The notes beneath the pieces were generated by a model. The model made no database searches. It had not been told where the DNA came from and saw nothing but the letters and a program-made list of their open reading frames with translations. DNA of 64,000 nt. Origin: Deltaproteobacteria bacterium (GTDB taxonomy: Bacteria > Desulfobacterota > GWC2-55-46). The stretch lies in NCBI GenBank assembly GCA_015075075.1, contig JABTVA010000014.1:1-64000 (forward strand), in the 5' to 3' direction. This document shows positions 36,453-45,057 of this stretch, in pieces (within the stretch, counting starts at the first letter, position 1; every line of letters begins with the position of its first letter). A program made the position numbers and the translations under genes.

Positions 36453-37767
36453 TCATGCCTTGACCACCTGCCCGCCCCTTATCCCCGCGGTGGCGTTCCT
36501 GGTGTCCACGACGAGCTTGCTGTTCGAGACTATCCACCTGTAGTCGTAAGACGAATGGTCCGTCGCTATGATCACGCAATCGTATTTTCTTATGTTCTTC
36601 GCGGAAAGCGGCACGGAGCGGAGCCTGGTCGAGGTCCTGTGGTGGACGGCGATGGGCACGTGCGGGTCGTTGTAGGAGACGTTCGCGCCCTTTGACTTCA
36701 GTATCCTTATGAGCTCGAGCGAGGGCGACTCCCTCATGTCGTCCACGTTCTTCTTGTAGGCCACGCCGAGGAGGAGCAGGTTGGAGCCCTTGAGGCTTTT
36801 GCCCCTGGAGTTCAGGGCCTCCATCACCTTGCCGACCACATAGTAGGGCATGTTGGTGTTGATCTCGCCGGCAAGCTCTATGAACCTCGTCGAGAAATCG
36901 TACTCCCTTGCCTTCCAGGTTAGATAGAAGGGGTCTATGGGTATGCAGTGGCCGCCGAGCCCGGGACCGGGATAGAAGGCCTGGAACCCGAAAGGCTTGG
37001 TGTTCGAGGCCTCAATGACCTCCCAGATGTCTATGCCCATGCGGTCCGAGAGCATCTTAAGCTCGTTCACGAGCGCGATGTTCACGGACCGGTAGATGTT
37101 CTCGAGGAGCTTGGACATCTCCGCGACCCTGGTCGAGGAGACGGCGACGACCTCGGAGACGATCTGCGAGTACAGGACGGAGCCGGCTCTCGTGCATTTT
37201 TCCGTCACGCCGCCGACGATCTTGGGCGTGTTCTTCGTGGTGTAGTCCATCCTGCCGGGGTCTTCCCGTTCCGGCGCGAAGACGAGATAGAAGTCCCTCC
37301 CGGCCTTGAAGCCGTTCTTGCCGAGTAGCGGCAGCAGGACCTCCTCGGTGGTGCCCGGGTAGGTCGTGGACTCAAGCGATATTATCTGCCCGCGCCTGAG
37401 GTATCTTGCCACCTGGGATGCCGAGCTGTATACGTAGCTCAGGTCGGGCTCGCGCTTGTCCGAAAGCGGGGTGGGCACGCAGATTATGACCGCGTCCGCG
37501 CGCGAGAGGGCAGAGGCGTCGGTAGTCGCGGACAGGAGGCCCGCACGGACGGACGAGCCTATCTTTTCGCGCGGTATGTGCTTTATGTACGAGTTCCCGG
37601 CGTTCAGCGCGTCGACCTTCGACCTGTCGACGTCGATGCCGGTCACCCTGAACCCCTCTTCGCAGAACCGGGCATTGTGGCAGGCCGACGTAGCCGAGGC
37701 CGATGACGCCTATCCTGGCCTGCTTGCTTTCTATTTTCCTGAGGATGCCGTTGTGGTTATCAGCCAT
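36453..37767 (-). CDS. Nucleotide-sugar dehydrogenase, UDP-GlcNAc 6-dehydrogenase type, frameshift near 37680
   Basis: The N-terminus MADNHNGILRKIE...ARIGVIGLGYVGLP begins at 37767 with AAAGGGG upstream. After GLP (about 37680) the protein continues in another frame as ARFCEEGFRVTGIDVDRSKV to the stop at 36453; the span is 1315 bp, one over a multiple of three. Motifs include SLESTTYPGTTEEVL, FAPEREDPGRMDY, and the catalytic cysteine in GLGGHCIPIDPFYL. This is the WbpA/TviB-like group that oxidises UDP-GlcNAc (or an epimer) at C6 to a uronic acid for polysaccharide. It lies 2-3 bp after prsR, which ties sugar supply to the regulators. Confidence 0.82.
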
Positions 37768-37769
37768 GT

Positions 37770-39143
37770 TTACCCCTTTCGCATGGATTCGAGCTTGTTG
37801 TACTTTTTTATTATGTGATGCACTGTCGGCCTGCTCAGGCCGAGCTCTTCCGCCGCCTTGCTTATGTTGCCGTTGTGCTTGAGTATCGCCTTCTGGACGA
37901 ACCTGACCTCGAGCTCTTCCTTCGCCTTCTTGAGGTCGAGGTGCTGCGGGGCCTCTTCGTCCGGGCCGAAGCCGAGGTCCGAGGGCCTTATCATCGGGCC
38001 GTCCGAGAACGTCACTGCCCGCCTGATCCTGTTCTCGAGCTCACGGACGTTCCCTGGCCACCCGTATGAGTTCATGGCCTCTGCCGCCTCTGGGCTGAGC
38101 GCCTTGGGCCTCGCCATGTCGGGCACGTATTTCCGGAGGAACTCCCTCGCGAGAAGGACTATGTCCTCTCCGCGCTCGCGAAGCGGCGGCAGGTCTATGT
38201 TGACGACCGCCAGCCTGTAGTAGAGGTCCTCCCTGAACCTGCCCTCCGCCGTCATCTTCCTGAGGCACTTGTTCGTGGCAGCGATCACCCTGACGTCTAT
38301 GCCTATCGGGTCCCTCCCGCCGATGCGCTCGATCTTGTGGTCCTGGAGGAACCTCAGGACCTTTACCTGGAGAAGGAGCGGCAGCTCCGCTATCTCGTCG
38401 AGGAAGAGGGTGCCGCCCTGCGCGAGCTCTATCCTGCCGTTCCTCTGTATGTGGGCGCCGGTGAACGAGCCCTTCTCATGCCCGAAGAGCTCGCTTTCAA
38501 GGAGGCTGTCCGGGATCGCGCCGCAGTTTATGGGGATAAAGGGGCGCTGTTTCCTGAGGCTCTGGGCGTGTATCGCCCTTGCGATAAGCTCTTTTCCGGT
38601 GCCGCTCTCGCCGCCGACCAGGACGGGCACGTCCGAGGCGGCTACTTTCCTCACGGTGGAGAACACCTCCTGCATCCTGGCGTTCATCCCGAGCACCTCT
38701 TCGAAGCCCTGGTTCTCGGCGGACCCCTTCTGGAGCCTCGAATGCTCGTACTCGAGCGAATGCACGTAGACCGCCCGCCTTAGGATTATCTTGAGCTCCT
38801 CGATGGCGACGGGCTTCACGAGAAAATCGTGCGCCCCGTGCGAGATCGCCTTTATCGCCGAGCACCTCTCCCTGTTGCCGGTGATTACGACCACCTTTGC
38901 GAGAGGGTCGTGCTGTAGGATCCTCCCCAGGAGCTTGAAGCCCTCGCTCACGTCGTTTGTATAGGGCGGTAGCCCCAGGTCGAGCGTTATGAGCGCCGGG
39001 CGGCCGTCCCGGAGTATCTGCATGGCGCACTCCGGGTCCGGTGCCGCAAGGACGTCGAACTCATCCGCCAGGGCCCAGCGCATCTGGCCCCTTATGGCCT
39101 CGTCGTCCTCTATTATGAGGAGTTTCTGTTTTTGCATTTCCAT
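37770..39143 (-). CDS. prsR: Sigma-54-dependent response regulator PrsR
   Basis: A 457-aa regulator of the PEP-CTERM-box type. Receiver domain with LLIIEDDEA, phospho-acceptor in LITLDLGLPP and KP pair; AAA+ domain with Walker A GESGTGKELIARAIH, sigma-54 loop GSFTGA (a Ser for the usual Ala), Walker B LFLDEIAELP and the arginine-finger region REDLYYRLAV; C-terminal Fis helix-turn-helix (NISKAAEELGLSRPTVHHII). It should activate sigma-54 promoters of EPS and PEP-CTERM genes when phosphorylated by PrsK. The ATG overlaps the prsK stop (TGATG). Confidence 0.9.
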   Translation of the reverse strand: MEMQKQKLLIIEDDEAIRGQMRWALADEFDVLAAPDPECAMQILRDGRPALITLDLGLPPYTNDVSEGFKLLGRILQHDPLAKVVVITGNRERCSAIKAISHGAHDFLVKPVAIEELKIILRRAVYVHSLEYEHSRLQKGSAENQGFEEVLGMNARMQEVFSTVRKVAASDVPVLVGGESGTGKELIARAIHAQSLRKQRPFIPINCGAIPDSLLESELFGHEKGSFTGAHIQRNGRIELAQGGTLFLDEIAELPLLLQVKVLRFLQDHKIERIGGRDPIGIDVRVIAATNKCLRKMTAEGRFREDLYYRLAVVNIDLPPLRERGEDIVLLAREFLRKYVPDMARPKALSPEAAEAMNSYGWPGNVRELENRIRRAVTFSDGPMIRPSDLGFGPDEEAPQHLDLKKAKEELEVRFVQKAILKHNGNISKAAEELGLSRPTVHHIIKKYNKLESMRKG

Positions 39144-41209
39144 CAGCACGCGCTTGAGGCAAGGCGCTCGTTCGCATGTAGCGGGAACCTGAGCGTGAAG
39201 ACCGTGCCGGCCCCTTCCTCGCTTTCAACCTCGATATGGCCCCCGTGCGCCTCCATGACCGCCTTGCAGTGGTAGAGCCCGACCCCGAAACCGTTTTTCT
39301 TGGTGGTCGTGAATGGCCTGAAAAGCCCCTTTTCAAGGAGGCTTTTCGGTATGCCGGAGCCGGTGTCGGATATCCTGACCATGACGGAATCCTCATCGGA
39401 CTGGAATGACACGCCTATCTCGCCTCCGGCCTTTATCGCGTCGCAGGCGTTCGCGAGAATATTGAAGAAGACGGTCTCGACCGCGTCGGCGTCCATGCTG
39501 CAAAGGGTGCAGGCGCCGTCCGTGTCCATGCTGATGCGTTCGGCAGCCCACGAGGGGAGCCTCTCTAAGGCCCTCTCCAGGACCGGCCTCAGGTCTCCCG
39601 GCCTTGTCTCGACGCTCATCTGCCCACCGCCGCCCGCCATCTTTTCGATGAGCGTCTTCATCCTCGCGACCGTCAGGTCGATGGCCTTTACGGCCTCCTT
39701 CTGGAACTCGGGGCTCGCCATGTTCGACCTGGCATTATGGCTGAGGAGCGCAAGGGAGTTGGTGAAGTTCTTAAGATCGTGCATCACGAAGGAAGACATC
39801 CTGCTGAAGGCGTCGGCCTCCCTGACTTCCAGGAGGTCCTGGCTGAGCCGGAGGTTCTTTATCTGCACCGCGGCCTGCGCCGTCACCGCGCGAAGGAGGT
39901 CGAGGTCGTTCCTTGAATAGGGCCGGCCCCCGGCCTCCTCGCCGGCGGTGAGGAAGCCTATAAGCTCCCTTCCCGCACTGAGGGGAGCGCAGATGACGGC
40001 GCCGGTAGAGAGCGAAAGGCTTTCGGGCCCGTCTGTGCCGATATCGTCGTCCACGGGTTTGCAGTCCGAAAGGTAGAACGGGGCCCCGGCTGCCAGCATG
40101 TGTTCGACGAGCCTGTGCGAACGTGGAATGCGCCTGAACCGCTGTTCAAGCTTTGAGGAGGTGGAGAAAAAGCAGCCCTGCCCCTGGTCATAGAGCCATA
40201 CGAATACGTTCGAGGCGCCGAGCGTGGCCAAGACCATCTCAGAGAGGACTGTCTTTACCCCGGCCGGGTCTGTCCGGGAACTTATCTTCTCCGTCGCTTC
40301 GAGCCACCTTTCCTTGTAGTCGTGCCTTTTCCTTCCGAACGCCGCGAGCCATCCCGAGTCTTTCATCCGTGTCTGTCCATGCAGGATGACGGCTGCGGAG
40401 AGGGCGGCCAACGCTATGAAGGAGGTGAAATAGTCGCCTGCCCGGTCGCCGGCAGTCCAGAATACGAGAAGCGCTGCAGGGATGCAGACCGCGACCAGGA
40501 GGAGGACCAGGGATTTCCCGAGCCCGGGCCTCGATACAGATATCTCAAGCGTTGAAAGCCCGCCGGACGACAACGATATTGCAATGCGTGCCGCTGCCGC
40601 CGCGGCGCATGCCGATGTAGCCGCTATGGAAAGCCTCCCGGCGGAGCCGAATACCGCAAGCTGGAGCGAGAGCAGGGCATATAACGCCCCGAACGCGCCC
40701 ATGCCGAGGGCGAGCGAGCTTATCTCTTTCCTGACGATGCCGCTGAAGGCCCTGAAGGTGCCCTCCATCTGCACGAGCGAGACGATGAGGGCCAGCGCCA
40801 CCGCCGTTTGATACAGCGCACCGCCAGGTCCCGGCTCGAATCTCCCGTCCGCAATGACCACGGGGCCGTCCGGTAGCGAGACGAGTACCGAGAAGAGGAG
40901 GGCAGAGGCGATGAGCGCAATGCCCGGGGACCAACGGATCAGGGCACTGGTCTTTTCAACCCTCCCGAAGGTGACTGCAAAGAAAAGGAGTGTAGCCGCG
41001 AGGAGGCCCTGGCCGAGGGCGAAGAGATGCGCGCCGTAGCCCGACATCATGAGCGCCCCTCCGGCGTTCACGGACGCTATCGCAAGCATTGTCGCGAGGA
41101 TAGAGGCGACCGCGGGGTTGGCCAGCCCCCGTCCTCTTATCATGAGGAGCCCAGGAATGAGGCTCAGGCCGGCTGCCAGGACCGGTATGACTCGAAGCGG
41201 CTCAGCCAA
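39143..41209 (-). CDS. prsK: Membrane sensor histidine kinase PrsK
   Basis: A 688-aa kinase. The first ~260 residues hold about nine or ten hydrophobic segments, followed by a GAF domain (~310-450), a dimerisation/phosphoacceptor segment with histidine in FVMHDLKNFTNSLA, and a HATPase domain with NACDAIKAGG, SDTGSGIPKSLL and the GFGVGLYHCKAVMEAHGG G-box. The order and length fit the PEP-CTERM-system kinase PrsK. It is the first gene of the operon prsK-prsR-nucleotide-sugar dehydrogenase-regulator-TPR-prsT and lies divergent from the Fn3 protein gene. Confidence 0.88.
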   Translation of the reverse strand: MAEPLRVIPVLAAGLSLIPGLLMIRGRGLANPAVASILATMLAIASVNAGGALMMSGYGAHLFALGQGLLAATLLFFAVTFGRVEKTSALIRWSPGIALIASALLFSVLVSLPDGPVVIADGRFEPGPGGALYQTAVALALIVSLVQMEGTFRAFSGIVRKEISSLALGMGAFGALYALLSLQLAVFGSAGRLSIAATSACAAAAAARIAISLSSGGLSTLEISVSRPGLGKSLVLLLVAVCIPAALLVFWTAGDRAGDYFTSFIALAALSAAVILHGQTRMKDSGWLAAFGRKRHDYKERWLEATEKISSRTDPAGVKTVLSEMVLATLGASNVFVWLYDQGQGCFFSTSSKLEQRFRRIPRSHRLVEHMLAAGAPFYLSDCKPVDDDIGTDGPESLSLSTGAVICAPLSAGRELIGFLTAGEEAGGRPYSRNDLDLLRAVTAQAAVQIKNLRLSQDLLEVREADAFSRMSSFVMHDLKNFTNSLALLSHNARSNMASPEFQKEAVKAIDLTVARMKTLIEKMAGGGGQMSVETRPGDLRPVLERALERLPSWAAERISMDTDGACTLCSMDADAVETVFFNILANACDAIKAGGEIGVSFQSDEDSVMVRISDTGSGIPKSLLEKGLFRPFTTTKKNGFGVGLYHCKAVMEAHGGHIEVESEEGAGTVFTLRFPLHANERLASSAC

Positions 41210-41300
41210 ATGCTATTCTCCCGTACTCAGGGTGATAAAGGTCACATACCTTCGTTCCGCTCTTTAATACAATGTCGAGCGAAAAAAATGTTTTTGGGAA

Positions 41301-41376
41301 TCCTTTGCTCAGGGCAAACCCCGGGAAACCGGGGGACGCAGAGCAAACGGGACTAAAGAAGACTGGCTACACGCCT
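41301..41376 (+). ncRNA. GEMM-type cyclic di-GMP riboswitch candidate
   Basis: The core AGGGCAAACC, a perfect CCCCGG-GAAA-CCGGGG hairpin with a GNRA loop, and GGACGCAGAGC match the P2 arm of the GEMM-I c-di-GMP riboswitch (consensus AGGGCAAACC...GGGACGCAAAGC). An enclosing stem pairs TTTGCTC (41304-41310) with GAGCAAA (41341-41347). The following CGGGACTAA resembles the tetraloop-receptor side of P3; the rest of P3 (about 41356-41376) is only partly recognisable. A terminator lies 55 bp downstream, before a secreted matrix-protein gene, as expected for a transcriptional switch. Confidence 0.65.
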
Positions 41377-41430
41377 CCTCCTCCGTAACTCGCTCACATT
41401 CGACCTCCCCAGCTTCCATGTCAGCCGAGC

Positions 41431-41463
41431 CGCCAAAGGAAAAATCCCTTTGGCGTTTTTTTT
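41431..41463 (+). terminator. Intrinsic terminator between riboswitch and Fn3 gene
   Basis: CGCCAAAGG (41431-41439), a 7-nt A-rich loop and CCTTTGGCG (41447-41455) form a perfect 9-bp stem followed by eight T residues (41456-41463). It stands 22 bp before the Fn3 gene ATG and downstream of the riboswitch candidate, so it is probably the regulated expression platform rather than an end of transcription. Confidence 0.85.
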
Positions 41464-41485
41464 CAAAAAAACGGGGAGGTAGCAA

Positions 41486-43227
41486 ATGCCTAAGTCAGAA
41501 AAGCTAATCTCGCTCTCGGCTGCCGCGGCAATTGCGGTACTTTTGCTCATTGCGCCGCCTGCGCTGGCAGGCGAGGCAATTCTCAAATGGACCGCGCCGA
41601 GCACGAACACGGACGGATCGACTCTCACGGACCTGGCCGGCTTCAAGGTCCATTACGGCACGCAGTCCAGGACCTATTCGAAGACGGTCGATATCGGCAA
41701 TGCGGCAGGCTACACCGTCCAGGACCTCGCGGCCGGCGGCACCTATTACTTCAGCGTTACGGCCTACAACTCCGCGGGCCGGGAAAGCAATTATTCCAAC
41801 GAGGTCTCGAAGAACATCCCGTCCGACACCGCCGGTCCGGTACTGACCGGCATCTACTCGACCGACGTAACCCACACAAGCGCGGTAATCAGCTGGGTGA
41901 CGGACGAGCCGGCAACGTCTCAGGCAGAGTACGGCACGACCTCCTCCTACGGCAGCTCGACCTCCGTAGACCAGGCCCTTAAGACCGCGCACACCCTGTC
42001 GCTTGCCGGCCTCCAGCCCGGCACGGCCTACAATTACAGGGTGATAAGCTCGGACGGCTCGGGGAACAGGACAGTTTCCGGGAATTTCAAATTCACGACG
42101 TCGCCGGCGCCGGACACCGCGCCGCCGGTGGTCTCGAACCTCCTTGTAAAGGACGTGACCAGCTCTTCGGCGCTCGCCACATGGACGACGGACGAGCCGG
42201 CGACCACGCAGGTCGACTTCGGCCTTTCCGGCGCGTTCACCTCGTCGACGCCCCTCGACAGCTCCAAGACGTGCTTTCGGTCGCCGAGGCTGCAGAGCTG
42301 CGGCCTGCAGCTACAGGGCTGTCTCGACCGACCTCGGGCAGCACGGCGTGAGCGGCAAAGACCTTCACTACTTCCAGCCAGGCCCCGGCCATCAGCTCCC
42401 TCAGCTCGTCTCCGCTCTCGGGTCTGCCCTCTCCAGGTGCAGCTCTCAGCCGGGCCGTCGACGCCGACGGCTTCATCGTGAGCTGAATGGGACTTCGACG
42501 GTGACGGCGTATACGATGCCGAACAGGCTCCGGTCTCCTCGGCGCTGCATACCTGCCAGGCTGCGGGGACTATTCGCCGCAAGGGTCAGGGTCACGGGAC
42601 AGCGGCGGTGCCACAACGGAATCCGAGCCGATTACCATCTCGGTCCAGTCGGCCTCGAACAACCCGCCGGTAGTCGTTTCGCTCGTCGGCACCGTGTCGC
42701 GGAAGGCTCCACTGTCTCCATCAGTTTGACGTCAGGCGACCGATCAACGGGGTCATAGTGAAGTTCGGTGGGACTTGACGGCAACGGCGTCATAGACGCG
42801 GTCACGACAACGGCCCCGGCCAGTTCGACACAGCTCGCCGGGCACCTGAAGCCGGTCGTGAAGGTGACTGACGACCAGGGCGGCACGCACCGCGACCACG
42901 ACCGTGGAGGTACTGACGGCCTCCGTCCGGGCGGGTCGTCATCGTCCGCCAGCGCACCTGGGTCCAAGGGCGGGTGCTTCATACCGCGGCCTACGGAAGC
43001 TACCTGGAGCCCGAGGTCATGGTGCTCCGCGAGTTCAGGACGGGGTGCTGCTCCCGAACCCGGTAGGCAGGGCGTTCGTGGACTTCTACTACAGGGTGTC
43101 CCCGCCTGTGGCGGACTTCATCGCCAGGCACGAGGTGCTCCGTACCGCGACCAGGACCGTCCTGACGCCGATAGTAGCACGGGGTAAGTACCCGCTCCTT
43201 TCGGCCTCGTTCTCGGTCCCGCGGTAG
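41486..43227 (+). pseudogene. Secreted Fn3-Fn3-PKD-PKD-CFI-box surface protein, frame broken after 42270
   Basis: Signal peptide (AAAIAVLLLIAPPALAGEA) and two fibronectin type III domains (~residues 30-115 and 118-205, with a third beginning) are intact up to about 42275. Afterwards the frame shifts repeatedly. Frame-corrected reading shows PKD domains (VDADGFIVSYEWDFDGDGVYD near 42460-42520 and WDLDGNGVIDAV near 42775), a Ser/Gly linker and a CFI-box C-terminal region ([24 protein letters not shown] near 42975, then [20 protein letters not shown]) ending at 43227. A strong ribosome site (GGGGAGG) precedes the ATG. Such proteins are exported, probably to the surface or matrix. Confidence 0.72.
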
Positions 43228-44150
43228 GGCGGCGTTTTCGCCGCAAAGGAGGCGGGATTAATTAGTAGCCTCTTCAGCCGCAGGGTGCCTATCCGCCCTT
43301 GCGGCATTCCAGTTTCATAATCGCCCACAGGACGACGCTGCCATGAGGGCGCGAGCAGAAAGGTATTCCGCCCCTGGTGTGGAGCGTCCCGTATAGCATC
43401 GCTCGTCTGTGTGGTAGCCTGCAAGTCAATGCGGTTATCCTATGCCGTTTTAACCACGGCTATCGGGAGACTGCAGCCACGAAGGCCAGCCTGCCTGGCC
43501 AGGTCTTGAGGAACATGTTCGAGGCCGTCACCCCCGGCGATGAAGAGGACAAGGCAGGCATGCGCTGCACTCCTGGCGACCTCGACCGTAAGCGGGAGGT
43601 GGAAGAAAGGCCCTCCCTCTCGACGGAGGCCGGAGGCGCTCAGGAAAAACCACGCGGCCTCGCCGAACCTCTTTGAAGAAATTTCATGAGGGTCAGGCGC
43701 TGCCTCCGGCACCGGCACCGCGAAGGGAGAAAGGAGAGAAGAGAGCCGCCCTTGCCGCCGGGCCGCCGAAGACGGTCAGCGAAGCCGCCGATCCAGAAGA
43801 CGACGGCAGAGGGACCATTGCCGCAAGATGGGCTTCTACCGCCGCCCGTGAGACGCTCCTTCCAGCAATGAGTAACGCGGCCCCGGCCAGAGGACCAGGA
43901 CGCCATACATCAGCCCGTAGCTGCGGCTGACAGGACCTCCTTCCGCTTCAAGTACAGGAGGTATGCGGTGAGGAAGGGTACAGGCGTTGTGCGAGATAGG
44001 CTCGCTATCCATCGCAAGATGAGGCGCGCCAGGTGCTCGGAAAAGGCCGCCGCTATCCCGCGCTGGAAAATGTGATGCCGGCTACCCTCGTCCTTGCGCC
44101 CGCGCCGGGGGTCTCTCCCGCCATCCGGCCTTCCATCGTCATGGACACGA
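43228..44150 (-). other. Broken stretch, probably remains of a minus-strand membrane-protein gene
   Basis: No intact gene over 100 codons with convincing content. On the minus strand an ATG at about 44143 opens a frame; hydrophobic fragments occur in changing frames, such as IAAAFSEHLARLILRWIASL (about 44070-44000), YGLMYGVLVLW (about 43920-43890), LAGAALLIAGRSVSRAAV and FGEAAWFFLSASGL (about 43660). Order and composition suggest a multi-pass protein of the polysaccharide locus (for example a polymerase or membrane transferase), damaged by indels like its neighbours. The assignment is weak. The 3' ~150 bp next to 43227 shows nothing. Confidence 0.3.
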
Positions 44151-45044
44151 TTATCTCTCCGTTTGCGCGCCCGGGAGCTGCAGGCGCTGTTTAAGGGTTG
44201 CCTTGTACCTGCCGCGCCAGCGCGGCTTGCCTGACGACCCACCTCGATATCTGCGCGAAGCAGAGCCCTTTCGTACCACCCGAGACTGGCCCGGTTTATC
44301 GCCAGGAACTGTTCCATGACGAGCTTGCTCTGGATGAACTTGTAGATGCTTTTCCGCGACGAGTCCCACCATGCCGCTATCTCGTTCGGGCAGCCTCCTC
44401 GGGTTCGCGTGGTCCCGCCTCATGAAGAGGTGCTCGGGAAGCTCGTGGAACCTGCCCCTTAAGAGCACCTCCATCAAGAGGACGTAGTCCGCGCCGAAAT
44501 ACTTCCCCAGGAGCTTGGTCTCCCTGAGGACCGATGAGCGCATAAGGCCGAATACCGCGTTCGCGAGGTTGACTTTCGTAAGATAGTTGCGCAGTCGCTC
44601 GTGATGCCTGGCGTAGGGGATGTGGATACTGTCGTCGTATTTCCCGATCTCCTCGCCGTTCTCGTCTATGAGGACGGTCTTCGGGTAGCAGAGCGCGACC
44701 CTGGGTTCGTCCTCCAGGAGTTCGAGACATCTCTCCAGGAGGAGCGGCGAGCAGACGTCGTCGTATGCGGCCCATTTGAAGTACTCGGCGCGCGATAGGC
44801 GGAAGACGCGGTTGAAGTTGTCGGCTGCCCCGAGGTTGCGCGCGTTCCTGTGGAGCCTTATCCTCCGGTCGCGGGCGGCGTACTCCGCGCATATGTCGAA
44901 GGTAGAGTCTGTCGAGGCGTTGTCGGAGATGACGAGCTCGAAATTGCTGAAGGTCTGCCCGAGTATTGACTCGATAGAATGCCTCAGATACCGCTCGGCG
45001 TTGTAAACAGGCAGCCCTATGCTTATCTTCGGGGTCTTTTCCAT
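44151..45044 (-). CDS. Glycosyltransferase family 2, 3' part frame-disturbed
   Basis: An intact GT-A domain runs from ATG 45044 (AAGGGA upstream): ISIGLPVYNAERYLRHSIES, VISDNASTDSTFDI and the DDV motif KWAAYDDVCSPLLLERC, to MRRDH at about 44400. Between ~44395 and ~44235 the likely continuation (SSRKSIYKFIQSKLVMEQFL, NRASLGWYERALLRADIE) is in another frame, and the ending RWRGRYKATLKQRL is again in the first frame, so two compensating indels are probable. The enzyme would add a sugar to the lipid-linked repeat unit on the cytoplasmic side. Confidence 0.72.
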   Translation of the reverse strand: MEKTPKISIGLPVYNAERYLRHSIESILGQTFSNFELVISDNASTDSTFDICAEYAARDRRIRLHRNARNLGAADNFNRVFRLSRAEYFKWAAYDDVCSPLLLERCLELLEDEPRVALCYPKTVLIDENGEEIGKYDDSIHIPYARHHERLRNYLTKVNLANAVFGLMRSSVLRETKLLGKYFGADYVLLMEVLLRGRFHELPEHLFMRRDHANPRRLPERDSGMVGLVAEKHLQVHPEQARHGTVPGDKPGQSRVVRKGSASRRYRGGSSGKPRWRGRYKATLKQRLQLPGAQTER

Positions 45045-45057
45045 TCCATTCCCTTCT

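Noticed and set aside
41290..41310. Possible sigma-54 promoter (TTGGGAATCCTTTGC) before the Fn3 gene
   Set aside because: The GG and GC elements are separated by nine instead of ten bases, and the site overlaps the 5' stem of the riboswitch candidate.
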